Below, piece after piece: positions 25,036-33,729 of a DNA stretch of 62,658 nucleotides. A program made the position numbers and the translations under genes. The stretch's first letter is position 1, and each line of letters begins with the position of its first letter. Source of the DNA: Aminivibrio pyruvatiphilus (GTDB taxonomy: Bacteria > Synergistota > Synergistia > Synergistales > Aminobacteriaceae); assembly GCF_004366815.1 (NCBI RefSeq), contig NZ_SORI01000018.1, forward strand, positions 1 to 62,658, written 5' to 3'. The notes under the pieces were generated by a model. That model saw only the letters and a program-made list of their open reading frames with translations. It searched no databases and was not told where the DNA came from.

Positions 25036-28000
25036 TCAGTCCTGGGGGCCTCCGTCGTCGGTGCCGGGCCGGATGATCTGCTTCATGATGTTCTCCAGGA
25101 GCTGCTTTTTCACCTGGTCCTCCGTGCTGGTGGATGTGTCCTTTCCTTCCCCGGTGGGGATTTCCACGGTGATCTTGATCTGTGTCTCGTTTTTCCCCGA
25201 GCCGTTGGGCCTCGGTATGGAGGCCGGCGCGGCGGCTGAGGTCACCTTGAGGTCGGTGAGCAGCGGGGCGTCCCAGGTCCCCCGGAGGTTGAAGGAGGTC
25301 TCCCGGAAGTCCCGGACGGACATGCCGCCCAGCAGCCCCGAGAGGAACCTCTGAAGGAATGCCGGGTCGGTGAGGGGGTTCCCGTCCACGGCAATAATGC
25401 CCTGGAGGGCGCCGAGGAAGGCGTTCAGGGCCCGGACGTTGATGTCCCCCACGCATTTGAGGTCCAGGGGAGAATCGTTCCACCCCAGGGACCCGCTGGC
25501 GGAGAAATACCTGTAGACGTTGTCCCCCACGGGAGCGGAGACCCTGCTTCCCGGAAGGAGGAAGATGTTTCTTCCGTCGAGATTGAAGCTGGCCAGCACG
25601 GAGCTGAACTTCACCACCCCGGTGTCGGAGACGGACTTCAGGGCTTCGAATCCCGAGACCGAACCGTCCTTTGCCGTAAGCTGGCCGCTGCCGAAGACCA
25701 TTCCCACCATGCCCCCGGTGCCGCTTCCTCTCGCCGTGAGGTCCGCCTTTCCCGTCACCGATCCCCTGCCCTCGAGGATTCTCTCCGTGGCGTTCCCCAG
25801 GTCCATGCCTTTCACCGTAAGGTTTCCCTCCCACCGCATGGTGACAGGGTCGACCATGCCGGAGATGGAGGCCGGGCCGCCGTGGTACTCCGCCTTGCCG
25901 TCAATGACGTTGATTCTGCCGTCCTTCCATGTAAAGGGGATATCCACCGCCTTGACCTCCGTGCGGTAAAAGCCGAGGGAAGCAGAGCGGATCCTTCCCT
26001 CCCAGGTATTTTCCTTTTCGTCGAGAATGCCCCTGGCAGTGAAATCGGCTTCCCCGGAGACCATGCCCGCAGCCTGGGCGGACAGCCCCGCGGCCGTGGC
26101 CCCCAGGTCGATCTTTTTGCTGTTCTTGAGGGTGATTTCCGTTCCCTTGGGCGTAAAGGCCATTTTACCTTCCACGGCGAGGATGCTCTTGCCGAGGGCT
26201 CCCTGGGCGGACAGGGCATAGGCCCCCTTTCCGTCAGGCTTCAGGGAGAAAGCGGCTTTTTCCAGCAGGAGCCCGTGGAATGTCACGAGGGGGGAGGTTC
26301 CCGAGAATACGGCTGCAAGGGCTCCCCCCATGGTTCCGGAGAGGGTGACTTTTCCGGCGGCCGTGCCGCCGAGGCTCACGTCGGGGAAGAAGGCCGCCGA
26401 GAGCTTTCTGAGGTCCAGTTCCCCCGATGAGGCCGAGAGGTTGATCCTTCCCCTGTCCTTCAGCTCCAGGGTTCCCTCCGCGGTGACCGGTGCGTCAAGA
26501 ACCCGGGCGGCGAAGGATGTCAGTCTGAGAGTGGGAAGGGTTCCCTCAGCCTTTGCCGCCAGGGAGCGGACGGAAAGCCCTCCGGCGGAGAGCTCCGGAC
26601 CGTTCAGGGACAGGGAGAGGGCGGGCGCTGACGCTTTTCCGGAGAGGGAAAATTCTCCCGCAAGGGTTCCCGAGGCTGAGGAGAGAGCCGTTCCAAGGTC
26701 CGCCGCAGCCTGCCGGAGGGCCAGCCCCGAGAAGGTCCCCCGGAGATTCAGGGCAGGTGAATGGGCAAGGGAGGAGGCTTTTCCGGAGAACTGCACCTTT
26801 CCCCCCCAGAGGGAGGCCGTCCCTTCCGAAAGGGTGAGCTCGCCGCCGGAAAAACGGCCTTTCAGCACCGCTCCCCGGAGGGGAAGGGTTTTCGACAGGG
26901 GGGTGTCCTTTCCCCTGACGTCGAACTCCACCGCGGGAGCCGAGAGGGGTGACCGGGCGGACCACCGGAGATCCGCCGTGCCGGAAGCGTCCAGGGGTTT
27001 CGAGGAGGAGGCGAGAGACTCGATGAAGGCCCAGCGGATGTTCTTTCCCTCTCCTTCGAAAGCCATGGCGGGGGTGTCGCCGGAAAGGCCCGACAGGATT
27101 CCCTTACCGGAGACCGTCCCTCCTCCCGGAATCGACAGTGAGACCGACGACACGTTCAGGACGTCCGCCGTTCCGGTGAAGACGGCGGAAAGGCTCTCCG
27201 CCGGTGCGCCCAGGACGGTAAATTTCGGGGCTGCAAGGGTTCCGGAGAGGGTCATTTTTCCCTCGAAGGGATATTTCAGGGAGAGCTTTCCCGTTCCCGT
27301 GCCCGCAAGCGCCAGGCCGGGAGCGTAGGCCGCGCCGGAGGATTTCAGGTCGAACCTGTCCGACCGGATATCAAGAACGGTTTCGGTGCGTCCCGTGTCG
27401 TCCACCAGGACTTTTCCTGACGCGGAAAAGGAAGATTCAAGCCATTTTCCGGTGGTCCCGAGGTCAATGCGGCTTCCTTCAGCGAGCTCCAGGCTCCCTT
27501 TCAGGTCCGCCACGGGGAATCCTTCGAGGACCGCCCTGGGAGAGGCAAAGGCCACTGTGCCTCCAAGCCTGTCGAAGGGGCCTTCGAGGTCGACACGGAG
27601 GGACGACAGGGTTCCCCGGCCGAAGGAAAGCCAGGAGAAAAAGCGGGTCCACTCCTGAAAATCCACGCTTTTGAGGCTCAGCTTGATCTCCGCCAGGGGG
27701 GCGGAGGCAAAGAACACGGAGAGGCTGCCCTCCACGGGCGAGGAAAAAACCTTTCCGCCCGCCGGGGAGAGGGTTGCCTTCTCTCCGTCTGCGGACCAGT
27801 GGAACCTGCCTTCCGTGAGGAGGTCCCAGATGTCGCCCCCGAGTATCTCTCCCTCGCCGGACAGGAGAAGCTTTCCGCCCGGGCGGCTTATGGTGAGGGT
27901 GGAGGCCACCGTGCCCTTCATGGAAAAAGGCACGGAGAGGAGAGAAGCCGCTTTCTCAAGATCCAGGCTTTCGACGGCTCCCTCGAGGAAAAACTCAGGG

Positions 28001-28641
28001 AACATTTCTCCGGAGAGGGTTGCCGTTGCGCTGCCCGCCTTCAGGAAGCCGTCGGTAAGCGAAATGCTTTCGTCTTCGGCAAGGGAACCGCCCATTTCCA
28101 CGGGCATGCCGAGAAAATTCCCCTTCCCTTCGAGGGTGACCGTTCCCTGCCCGGGGGTCAGCCGGAGAAGGTCAAGCTTCACGTTTCCCAGGGGGGTTGA
28201 GACCTCCGAAGGGGTGAGGATCACCACGGGAAGGTCGAGGGGTTTTCCTCCCGGCGCTGACGGAAGTTCGGTTTTCCTGGCGGCGGCGAAGAGATCCTCC
28301 GCGGCCACGAAGGCGTTTTTCACCGAGATTTTGTCGATTCCAGCAGAGCCCTTCAGCAGGGAAAGCAGCGAGAGGGAGACGGTAAGATTGTCCGCCCGGG
28401 CTATCTCCCCGTCCTCGAAGGATACGCGGACATTCCAGGCCGTGAAGCCTGTGACGGGGTTGCCGGAAAAACGGTCGGCCTGCAGGCTCCAGCCCGGCAG
28501 ATCCCGGAGGGCCTCGTTGAGAGATGTTTTAAAGAAATCCGTTCCCGCGTCTTTCCCCGAAATCAGGAACAGGGCGGCTGCCGCCGCCAGACCGGCGAGG
28601 AGAAAGACAAAAAGAACAGCCTTTTTTGCTGGTTTTCCCAT
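25036..28641 (-). CDS. AsmA/TamB-like large envelope protein
   Basis: 1201 residues. One N-terminal membrane helix (about 8-28, AVLFVFLLAGLAAAAALFLI) anchors a long periplasmic body of repeating beta-strand units rich in G, S and L. Recurrent phrases such as S-G-x-L-x-x-P and x-x-G-x-G-x-L are typical of the AsmA/TamB/YhdP bridge proteins that move phospholipids to, or assemble, the outer membrane. The C terminus (SFNLRGTWDAPLLTDLKV) resembles the AsmA-like C domain. The ATG at 28641 is chosen, just before the basic GKPAKK; a 19-residue upstream extension is unlikely. The long body, about 3.6 kb, has even codon use and no frameshift. Confidence 0.75.
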   Translation of the reverse strand: MGKPAKKAVLFVFLLAGLAAAAALFLISGKDAGTDFFKTSLNEALRDLPGWSLQADRFSGNPVTGFTAWNVRVSFEDGEIARADNLTVSLSLLSLLKGSAGIDKISVKNAFVAAEDLFAAARKTELPSAPGGKPLDLPVVILTPSEVSTPLGNVKLDLLRLTPGQGTVTLEGKGNFLGMPVEMGGSLAEDESISLTDGFLKAGSATATLSGEMFPEFFLEGAVESLDLEKAASLLSVPFSMKGTVASTLTISRPGGKLLLSGEGEILGGDIWDLLTEGRFHWSADGEKATLSPAGGKVFSSPVEGSLSVFFASAPLAEIKLSLKSVDFQEWTRFFSWLSFGRGTLSSLRVDLEGPFDRLGGTVAFASPRAVLEGFPVADLKGSLELAEGSRIDLGTTGKWLESSFSASGKVLVDDTGRTETVLDIRSDRFDLKSSGAAYAPGLALAGTGTGKLSLKYPFEGKMTLSGTLAAPKFTVLGAPAESLSAVFTGTADVLNVSSVSLSIPGGGTVSGKGILSGLSGDTPAMAFEGEGKNIRWAFIESLASSSKPLDASGTADLRWSARSPLSAPAVEFDVRGKDTPLSKTLPLRGAVLKGRFSGGELTLSEGTASLWGGKVQFSGKASSLAHSPALNLRGTFSGLALRQAAADLGTALSSASGTLAGEFSLSGKASAPALSLSLNGPELSAGGLSVRSLAAKAEGTLPTLRLTSFAARVLDAPVTAEGTLELKDRGRINLSASSGELDLRKLSAAFFPDVSLGGTAAGKVTLSGTMGGALAAVFSGTSPLVTFHGLLLEKAAFSLKPDGKGAYALSAQGALGKSILAVEGKMAFTPKGTEITLKNSKKIDLGATAAGLSAQAAGMVSGEADFTARGILDEKENTWEGRIRSASLGFYRTEVKAVDIPFTWKDGRINVIDGKAEYHGGPASISGMVDPVTMRWEGNLTVKGMDLGNATERILEGRGSVTGKADLTARGSGTGGMVGMVFGSGQLTAKDGSVSGFEALKSVSDTGVVKFSSVLASFNLDGRNIFLLPGSRVSAPVGDNVYRYFSASGSLGWNDSPLDLKCVGDINVRALNAFLGALQGIIAVDGNPLTDPAFLQRFLSGLLGGMSVRDFRETSFNLRGTWDAPLLTDLKVTSAAAPASIPRPNGSGKNETQIKITVEIPTGEGKDTSTSTEDQVKKQLLENIMKQIIRPGTDDGGPQD

Positions 28642-28754
28642 GTCTCTTTTTTCCTTTCCGTAATGGCTGTTTTCCGCTCCGCTGCCCCACAGCAGCAATT
28701 ATATACCGGAGCTGCAACGGTTCAATCATAGGAGAGGACCGCCGGGAACGCCAG

Positions 28755-28935
28755 AGAAGGATTACTGATATATTAAAGAGTGAATAGTCCGTTCTGTTCA
28801 ACCTACATATGGCGGCCTGTGGGAAGATGTGGAAATGTGGATATGTGGAGAAGTCGGTGGATAACCTCCAAAAAAACGGCAAAAAAGGGTTGAGAAAAGG
28901 GGATTTGTGGATAACTCGGCAGTATGTGGACATTT
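28755..28935. other. oriC: Candidate chromosomal replication origin (DnaA-box cluster)
   Basis: The 349-base gap between two genes holds a same-orientation series of DnaA-box-like 9-mers. TGTGGATAA at 28906-28914 is a perfect complement of TTATCCACA. Single-mismatch copies lie at 28836-28844, 28844-28852 and 28856-28864, and weaker ones at 28828-28836 and 28925-28933. An AT-rich stretch at about 28758-28800 (TACTGATATATTAAAG) could be the unwinding element. rsmG-parA-parB and three parS-like sites lie within 8 kb, as is common near bacterial origins. dnaA itself is not in the window. Confidence 0.7.
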
Positions 28936-28990
28936 TTCCGGGGACACTAGAGGGGGGTGGAAAAAAGAAGCGACAGGCCCCACCTGTGTT

Positions 28991-29779
28991 TCACCCGTCG
29001 GAATCCCGGCTGACCTGCAGGACAGAGGCCACGGGAATCTCGCATCCCCGGGGAGAAAGAAGGACCTTGCCCCGGACCGTCACCCTGTCGCCCTTCCCGA
29101 GAGCAAGAAGACCCTCCGTGCGGGGATTCCGGTAGGCGGTGACGGTGAGTTTTCCCTGGGAAAGAAAGATTCTTCGTCCCCGCTCCTCCGCTCTCTCCAG
29201 GGTCATCCGCACAGTGACGAAGCTGCCTGCCAGAACCGTGGCCTCGCTCCACACCTGGGAAGGGGTGAAGACCCTGTTTTCCGAACGGTTCCAGAGGCCC
29301 GCCCCGTCCCGGGCGGCCTCTTCCATGGCCGAAAAGATCCTGCCGGCGTGTTTTCCGTTGGGGGGAATGATCAGCGGCAGGGCAAGTCCCCGCCGCACCA
29401 GTTCCTCGTTCACCAGCAGCTCTCCTTCCGGAAGGAAAACCCAGACATAGGCAAGGAGCCTTCCGTACCGGTCCCGGAGTTCCTCGTCGAACTCCAGGCG
29501 GAGGGGCCCCGAGGAAATGAGGGTCCGGTTCGCCCCGGCCGCTTCGAGGGCAAGTTCTTCCTTTCCCCGGCGGGGATGGTGGAGTTCCGGAGTGTCGATC
29601 AGGAGGTAGCGGATCGTGGTCCGCTCTCCGTTCAGGGGAGCCGAAATGGTGTCCCCGTCGTGAACCTCGATACCCGCCGCCGAGAGCAGGGATTGCACGT
29701 CCGGGCCGCCTCTGAGGCCCGCCAGGGAAAGAATGGCCGCCGACACCAGGGCCGCGGCCGCTGCCAGGAGGCGGGTCAT
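28991..29779 (-). CDS. Secreted SNase-like nuclease with extra C-terminal domain
   Basis: 262 residues. The N-terminal hydrophobic segment (LLAAAAALVSAAILSLAGL) acts as a signal or anchor. A staphylococcal-nuclease-like OB domain spans about 35-155: HDGDTI, then RYLLIDTPE (Arg and Glu/Asp near the catalytic positions), then RDRYGRLLAYVW (second catalytic-type Arg). The remaining 100 residues (ATVLAGSFVTVRMTLERAEERG onward to KGDRVTVRGKVLL) look like a second OB-type beta domain. It probably cleaves nucleic acids or binds them outside the cytoplasm. Its start overlaps the stop of the upstream gene by four bases. Confidence 0.75.
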   Translation of the reverse strand: MTRLLAAAAALVSAAILSLAGLRGGPDVQSLLSAAGIEVHDGDTISAPLNGERTTIRYLLIDTPELHHPRRGKEELALEAAGANRTLISSGPLRLEFDEELRDRYGRLLAYVWVFLPEGELLVNEELVRRGLALPLIIPPNGKHAGRIFSAMEEAARDGAGLWNRSENRVFTPSQVWSEATVLAGSFVTVRMTLERAEERGRRIFLSQGKLTVTAYRNPRTEGLLALGKGDRVTVRGKVLLSPRGCEIPVASVLQVSRDSDG

Positions 29780-30528
29780 CCCTGTCTCCCCTGCCCGCTC
29801 ACGGGGTGAACCCGCCAGCGAAGATCAGGGCACGTCCAGGGAGTGCCCCCGGAAGCCACGTACTGCATCGCCGCCGACCCATCCGTCCCGGAAGTCTCCG
29901 GGAGGACGAGAAATGAAATGCCGGCCTGTCCGTAGACGTCCGGGAGAAAGGGAATTCCGGGCCCCTGGAGAACCACCTTTTTTCCTGACAGAAAGGGGAG
30001 AAGAGAGAAAAACGAACGTGTTCTGAAGACCTCGGCGGTAAGCCACACCCATCCGGAGGAGTTCAGGTGCTGGGAGGCCGTCCATTCCGGAAAGACGTTC
30101 AGGCCCCTCCTGCCGTCGTCGAAAACGGAAATATTCCAGTTCCAGTCCCGGAGAAAATCGGTTACCCAGGGGTCGGGGGTCACCAGGGACACCCGTTCCC
30201 CACCGGGAAGGGGCAGGAGGCTCTCCAGAGGAAGGCCCTCTTCCGGCGCGGGGGCGATGGCGGCTGCGGCTGCGGAAGCGGCGGCATATTCCTGGGGGTA
30301 GGGTGAAACGAGAAGCTTCGCGAGATCCTTCGCCCCCGAGAGCAGAAGGCGCCTTGTATGGTCTTCCCGGGGGGAAAGGGTCGCTCCCCCTCCGGGCGGC
30401 ACCGCGCCGATCCCCCAGCGTCCGTCCTTCAGCACCACGGCGCTTCCCTTCCAGCCGAGAACAAGGGATTCCAGTTCCCCATCGCGGGCTGAAAGGAGCC
30501 GCTCCTGAATTTCCTCGTACAGTCCCAT
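29776..30528 (-). CDS. DUF364/DUF4213-like protein (putative metal-chelate handling)
   Basis: About 250 residues. The start LYEEIQERLL, then ESLVLGWKGSAVVLKDGRWGIGAV, resembles the DUF4213 N-terminal domain. The later LSGKKVVLQGPGIPFLPDVYGQAGISFLVLPET and MQYVASGGTPW are less clear but fit a Rossmann-like DUF364 part. The family has been linked to metal chelation without a known reaction. I prefer the ATG at 30528 over one eight codons upstream. The stop overlaps the nuclease start (ATGA), so they are co-expressed. The assignment is tentative. Confidence 0.45.
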   Translation of the reverse strand: MGLYEEIQERLLSARDGELESLVLGWKGSAVVLKDGRWGIGAVPPGGGATLSPREDHTRRLLLSGAKDLAKLLVSPYPQEYAAASAAAAAIAPAPEEGLPLESLLPLPGGERVSLVTPDPWVTDFLRDWNWNISVFDDGRRGLNVFPEWTASQHLNSSGWVWLTAEVFRTRSFFSLLPFLSGKKVVLQGPGIPFLPDVYGQAGISFLVLPETSGTDGSAAMQYVASGGTPWTCPDLRWRVHPVSGQGRQG

Positions 30529-30618
30529 GGCCGTTCCCCCCTTCCGGTCCATTCTATACTCCCCTCATGTCCGGGGAAAGGGCGCACCCCGGGAAGAAAG
30601 GGGTATAATGTTGCCCGT

Positions 30619-31323
30619 ATGAACTCTGGAACGAAAGGGGACACGCCGGTGGACCACGTGGAAGAACAGCTTCTCTCCTCCCGGGGCGAAATCCTGAAAC
30701 GGTACGGGAACCTCCTCGCCTCCTATGGCGGGAAAATTCGCCTGACGGGGCCCAGCGATCCTGAAATACTCTGGAACGACCACATTCTTGACTGTCTTTT
30801 CACCGTTTCCCGTCTACCCGACAAGGGACGGATTCTCGATGTGGGCTCGGGAGGAGGTCTTCCCGGCCTTGTCTGGGCCATCTGCCGTCCAGATCTCGAA
30901 GTGACCCTCCTTGACAGCGTGAAAAAGAAGTGCGGCGCCCTGGAGGAAATGGCCGCTGAACTGGAGCTTCCCAACGTCCGGGTCCTCTGGGGAAGGTGCG
31001 AGGAATACGCCCTGCGGGAACGGGAAACCTTCTCCCTCGCAGGCGCCCGGGCAGTGGCCGGAACGGGGATCCTCCTTGAGTACCTGTCACCCTTCGTGGC
31101 CGTGGGCGGAACTGTTATGGCCATGAAGGGCCCTCTGTACACCGAAGAACTCGAACCGCTCCAGGGCAGATGGAACAGGCTCGGCCTCGCCGCTCCGTCC
31201 ATTGTTCCCTACGGCGGCGAAGAAAAAAAGAGATTTCTTATTCTATGGAAGAAAAACGCCCCCTGTTCATCCAGGTTTCCCCGGAAGACGGGCATGGCGG
31301 AAAAAACATTCTGGTGGAGGTGA
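30619..31323 (+). CDS. rsmG: 16S rRNA (guanine527-N7)-methyltransferase
   Basis: 234-residue SAM-dependent enzyme (GidB) that methylates G527 of 16S rRNA. A helix-rich N terminus contains KIRLTGPSDPEILWNDHILDCL. The SAM motif is ILDVGSGGGLPGLVWAI, followed by VTLLDSVKKKCGALEEMA and the R-A-V-A segment SLAGARAVAGTGILLEYLSPFV, all family hallmarks. It is followed after seven bases by parA, the usual gidB-parA-parB order next to bacterial origins. Confidence 0.92.
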   Translation: MNSGTKGDTPVDHVEEQLLSSRGEILKRYGNLLASYGGKIRLTGPSDPEILWNDHILDCLFTVSRLPDKGRILDVGSGGGLPGLVWAICRPDLEVTLLDSVKKKCGALEEMAAELELPNVRVLWGRCEEYALRERETFSLAGARAVAGTGILLEYLSPFVAVGGTVMAMKGPLYTEELEPLQGRWNRLGLAAPSIVPYGGEEKKRFLILWKKNAPCSSRFPRKTGMAEKTFWWR

Positions 31324-31330
31324 CGCCCCC

Positions 31331-32101
31331 ATGCTTATTCTCACGGTTTCAAACCAAAAGGGCGGAGTAGGAAAAACGACCACGTGCGTCAATCTTGCGG
31401 CTGAACTGGGCCGGCTAGGCTATTCCGTCCTCGCTGTGGACATCGACCCCCAGGCGAACTGCACCAGCGGCCTGGGCATATCACCCGAAGACTTCGAACT
31501 CAGCCTGTACGACGTGCTCCTCGGCGAGGCCGAGGCGAAGGACGCCGTAATACCCACCAGGTGGGAAGGAGTCTCCATTCTTCCTGCCACCATCGACCTG
31601 GCGGGAGCGGAAATAGAGCTTGCCAGCGTCATCAGCAGGGAGACGAGGCTGAGGCGGCATCTCCGGTCCCTCAACAGTTTCGACGTGGCCATCGTGGACT
31701 GCCCCCCGTCCCTGGGCATGCTGACCATCAACGCCCTGGTCGCCTCCGACAAGCTCATCATCCCCATCCAGTGTGAATATTACGCCCTGGAAGGGGTGGG
31801 CCAGCTCTCGAAAACCATCGGCCTCGTGAGGGACAGCCTCAACTCCGAACTTGAAATCAGCGGGGTGCTCCTGACCATGTACGACTCGAGAACCAGGCTT
31901 TCCAACGAGGTGGCCGACGAGGTACGGCGCCAGTTCGGCAGCGTGGCCTTCTCTTCCGTCATCCCGAGGAACGTCAGGCTCTCCGAGGCTCCGAGCCATG
32001 CAGCCCCCATAGGCTATTACGACCCCTCCTCCACCGGGGCGCAGGCATACGGGGATCTTGCCAGGGAGGTGTCAGGACTGTGGCTAAAGCGCGCGCACTA
32101 G
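31331..32101 (+). CDS. parA: ParA/Soj chromosome partitioning ATPase
   Basis: 256-residue Walker-type ATPase. Its deviant Walker A is SNQKGGVGKTTTCVNLAA, just after the start at 31331. It has DIDPQANCTSGLG, the switch region VDCPPSLGMLTINAL and PIQCEYYALEGVGQL, all near-identical to Soj. The ATP-dependent dimer binds DNA nonspecifically and pulls ParB-parS complexes. The ATG at 31331 places the Walker A near residue 10. The 3' end overlaps parB by 22 bases. Confidence 0.95.
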   Translation: MLILTVSNQKGGVGKTTTCVNLAAELGRLGYSVLAVDIDPQANCTSGLGISPEDFELSLYDVLLGEAEAKDAVIPTRWEGVSILPATIDLAGAEIELASVISRETRLRRHLRSLNSFDVAIVDCPPSLGMLTINALVASDKLIIPIQCEYYALEGVGQLSKTIGLVRDSLNSELEISGVLLTMYDSRTRLSNEVADEVRRQFGSVAFSSVIPRNVRLSEAPSHAAPIGYYDPSSTGAQAYGDLAREVSGLWLKRAH

Positions 32102-32973
32102 GAAAGGGCCTCGGAGCCCTCTTCACACCCCCGGCGGAGGCGCCTCTTCCTCACGGTGGAGCGCAGCCGGAGATTACCTCTCTTCCGGTGGACAGCATCC
32201 GCCCGAACCCCGCCCAGCCGAGGCGGGACATGGACGAGGCTGCCCTCGATTCTCTCGCCGAGTCCATACGGAATCACGGCGTCGTCCAGCCGCTTATCGT
32301 CCGCCCCCTCGAAGAGGATGGAAGCTACGAGATCGTGGCAGGCGAGAGGCGGTGGCGGGCCGCCCGCTCCGCCGGCCTGACCCGGGTGCCGGTGCGGGTC
32401 ATGGAAGGCAGCGACCGGGATCTGCGGGAGATATCCCTGGTGGAGAATATCCAGAGGGAAGACCTTTCCCCCCTGGAAATCGCTTCCGCCATAACGGAGC
32501 TGATCCAGCACCATACCCTCACCCAGGAAGAAGTGGCCGAACGCATCGGCTGGAGCAGGGCCGCCGTGACAAACAAGCTGCGGCTTCTCCAGCTGCCGGA
32601 AGAGGTCAGGAACATGCTCTCCGAGAGCCTTCTTTCCGAAGGCCACTGCAGGGCCCTTCTCTCGGTGGACTCCCCCTCTATGATGATCGCCCTGGCACGG
32701 ACTGCGGAAGAACGGGGCATGTCAGTCCGTCAGCTTGAAGAGGCGGTCAGGAGATCGAAGCTGCAGGTGCCCGAGGTTTCCTCCGCCAAACGGGCCTCCT
32801 TCGTCATACCGGAACCGGTGCAGTCTTCCCTCAGGGGCCAGGGAATTTCTCTTAAGGTGACAGGAAACCCGAACCGCATGAAAGTGTCCCTCGACGGGCT
32901 GAACAGGAGCCAGATGGAGGCCTTTGTGCGTTTTCTGGAGGAACGGGGAGAGGAACTATTTCCCGGGAAATAG
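32080..32973 (+). CDS. parB: ParB/Spo0J chromosome partitioning protein
   Basis: 297-residue CTP-dependent DNA clamp that loads at parS. Features are the N-terminal ParA-contact segment (ARALGKGLGALF), the CTP-binding motif GERRWRA (88-94), ENIQRE (122-127), the helix-turn-helix TQEEVAERIGWSRAAVTNKL (148-167) and a C-terminal dimer domain. The residues that separate ParB from Noc specificity, by alignment to Spo0J and Noc, read Arg160, Lys166, Gln171 and Gly188. Arg and Gly are ParB-like, Lys is Noc-like and Gln is neither. The start is a GTG inside parA. The last codons encode part of a Noc-box-like palindrome. Confidence 0.95.
   Translation: MAKARALGKGLGALFTPPAEAPLPHGGAQPEITSLPVDSIRPNPAQPRRDMDEAALDSLAESIRNHGVVQPLIVRPLEEDGSYEIVAGERRWRAARSAGLTRVPVRVMEGSDRDLREISLVENIQREDLSPLEIASAITELIQHHTLTQEEVAERIGWSRAAVTNKLRLLQLPEEVRNMLSESLLSEGHCRALLSVDSPSMMIALARTAEERGMSVRQLEEAVRRSKLQVPEVSSAKRASFVIPEPVQSSLRGQGISLKVTGNPNRMKVSLDGLNRSQMEAFVRFLEERGEELFPGK
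32956..32973. repeat. 18-nt palindrome, copy 1, with Noc-box core
   Basis: CTATTTCCCGGGAAATAG is a perfect palindrome containing ATTTCCCGGGAAAT, the published Noc-binding consensus of Bacillus subtilis. It forms the last codons and stop of parB. An identical 18-mer occurs at 37690-37707. Confidence 0.85.
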
Positions 32974-32983
32974 GTGATGCACG

Positions 32984-33196
32984 GTGGACAAGTTTAAAGA
33001 TGTAGTAATGTTTGGAAAAATAATTTCAACAGGATTCCTCATCGGCGGATATGTGTTTCTCGGTGTTTATCTTGCCCGCAGGCTCGTCGCCTCGGGGTAT
33101 CCTTCATGGATCAATGCCGCTCTTCCTGCGGCTCTCGCCCTTTTCGGGCTCGGCCAGGGGTGGTTTTTGGTCCGGGAGATCATGAGAAAAAAATAA
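32984..33196 (+). CDS. Small two-helix membrane protein (AtpZ/AtpI-like?)
   Basis: 70 residues starting at a GTG ten bases after parB. Two hydrophobic helices (FGKIISTGFLIGGYVFLGVYLA and WINAALPAALALFGLGQGWFLV) are separated by a short basic-polar loop and end in RKK. Size and two-helix layout resemble AtpZ/AtpI-type proteins that often precede ATP synthase operons, but no ATP synthase genes are here. It may simply be an uncharacterised member of the par operon. A parS site follows it directly. Confidence 0.6.
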   Translation: MDKFKDVVMFGKIISTGFLIGGYVFLGVYLARRLVASGYPSWINAALPAALALFGLGQGWFLVREIMRKK

Positions 33197-33202
33197 CAAA
33201 TA

Positions 33203-33218
33203 TGTTTCACGTGAAACT
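33203..33218. promoter_or_regulatory. parS centromere site 1
   Basis: TGTTTCACGTGAAACT differs from the parS consensus TGTTTCACGTGAAACA at one end position. It lies 230 bases after parB. Confidence 0.88.
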
Positions 33219-33246
33219 GACAGATCTGCAGGAAGGATGATGGACC

Positions 33247-33729
33247 ATGGAGAACATCTTCGCACCCTGGAGAATGGCCTATATTCAGGTTTCGAAAAAG
33301 CAGGACGGATGCATATTCTGCGAATTCCCGCCGGAGAACCGTGACGAGGAACGGCTCATTCTCCACAGGGGAACCACCTGCTTTGTCATTTTCAACGCCT
33401 TCCCCTACAACCCCGGCCACCTCATGGTCGCACCATACCGCCATACGGCAGAATACGAACTCCTCTCCGACGAGGAGATGCTTGAAATGCACCGCCTTGG
33501 CGGAAGATGCATCTCAGTGCTGAAGAAAGTGATGAATCCCCAGGGATTCAACCTCGGCATCAACCTCGGCAAGGTCGCCGGGGCAGGATTCGACGGCCAC
33601 CTTCATCTGCACATCGTCCCCAGGTGGAACGGCGACACGAATTTCATGCCCGTGTTTGCCGATGTCCGTGTCGTAGCCGAGGAGCTGGCGGCAACCTATG
33701 GGCGGATGAAGGAAGCCTGGAATGAATGA
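33247..33729 (+). CDS. HIT family nucleotide hydrolase/phosphorylase
   Basis: 160-residue histidine-triad protein of the Ap4A phosphorylase-like branch. The N-terminal W-R-M-A-Y-I segment (APWRMAYI) is followed by a zinc-type motif with Cys in GCIFCEFPPE. The triad is HLHLHIVPRWNGDTNFMP, with the middle His as nucleophile. It probably hydrolyses dinucleoside polyphosphates or AMP conjugates. The stop overlaps the next start (ATGA). Confidence 0.88.
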   Translation: MENIFAPWRMAYIQVSKKQDGCIFCEFPPENRDEERLILHRGTTCFVIFNAFPYNPGHLMVAPYRHTAEYELLSDEEMLEMHRLGGRCISVLKKVMNPQGFNLGINLGKVAGAGFDGHLHLHIVPRWNGDTNFMPVFADVRVVAEELAATYGRMKEAWNE

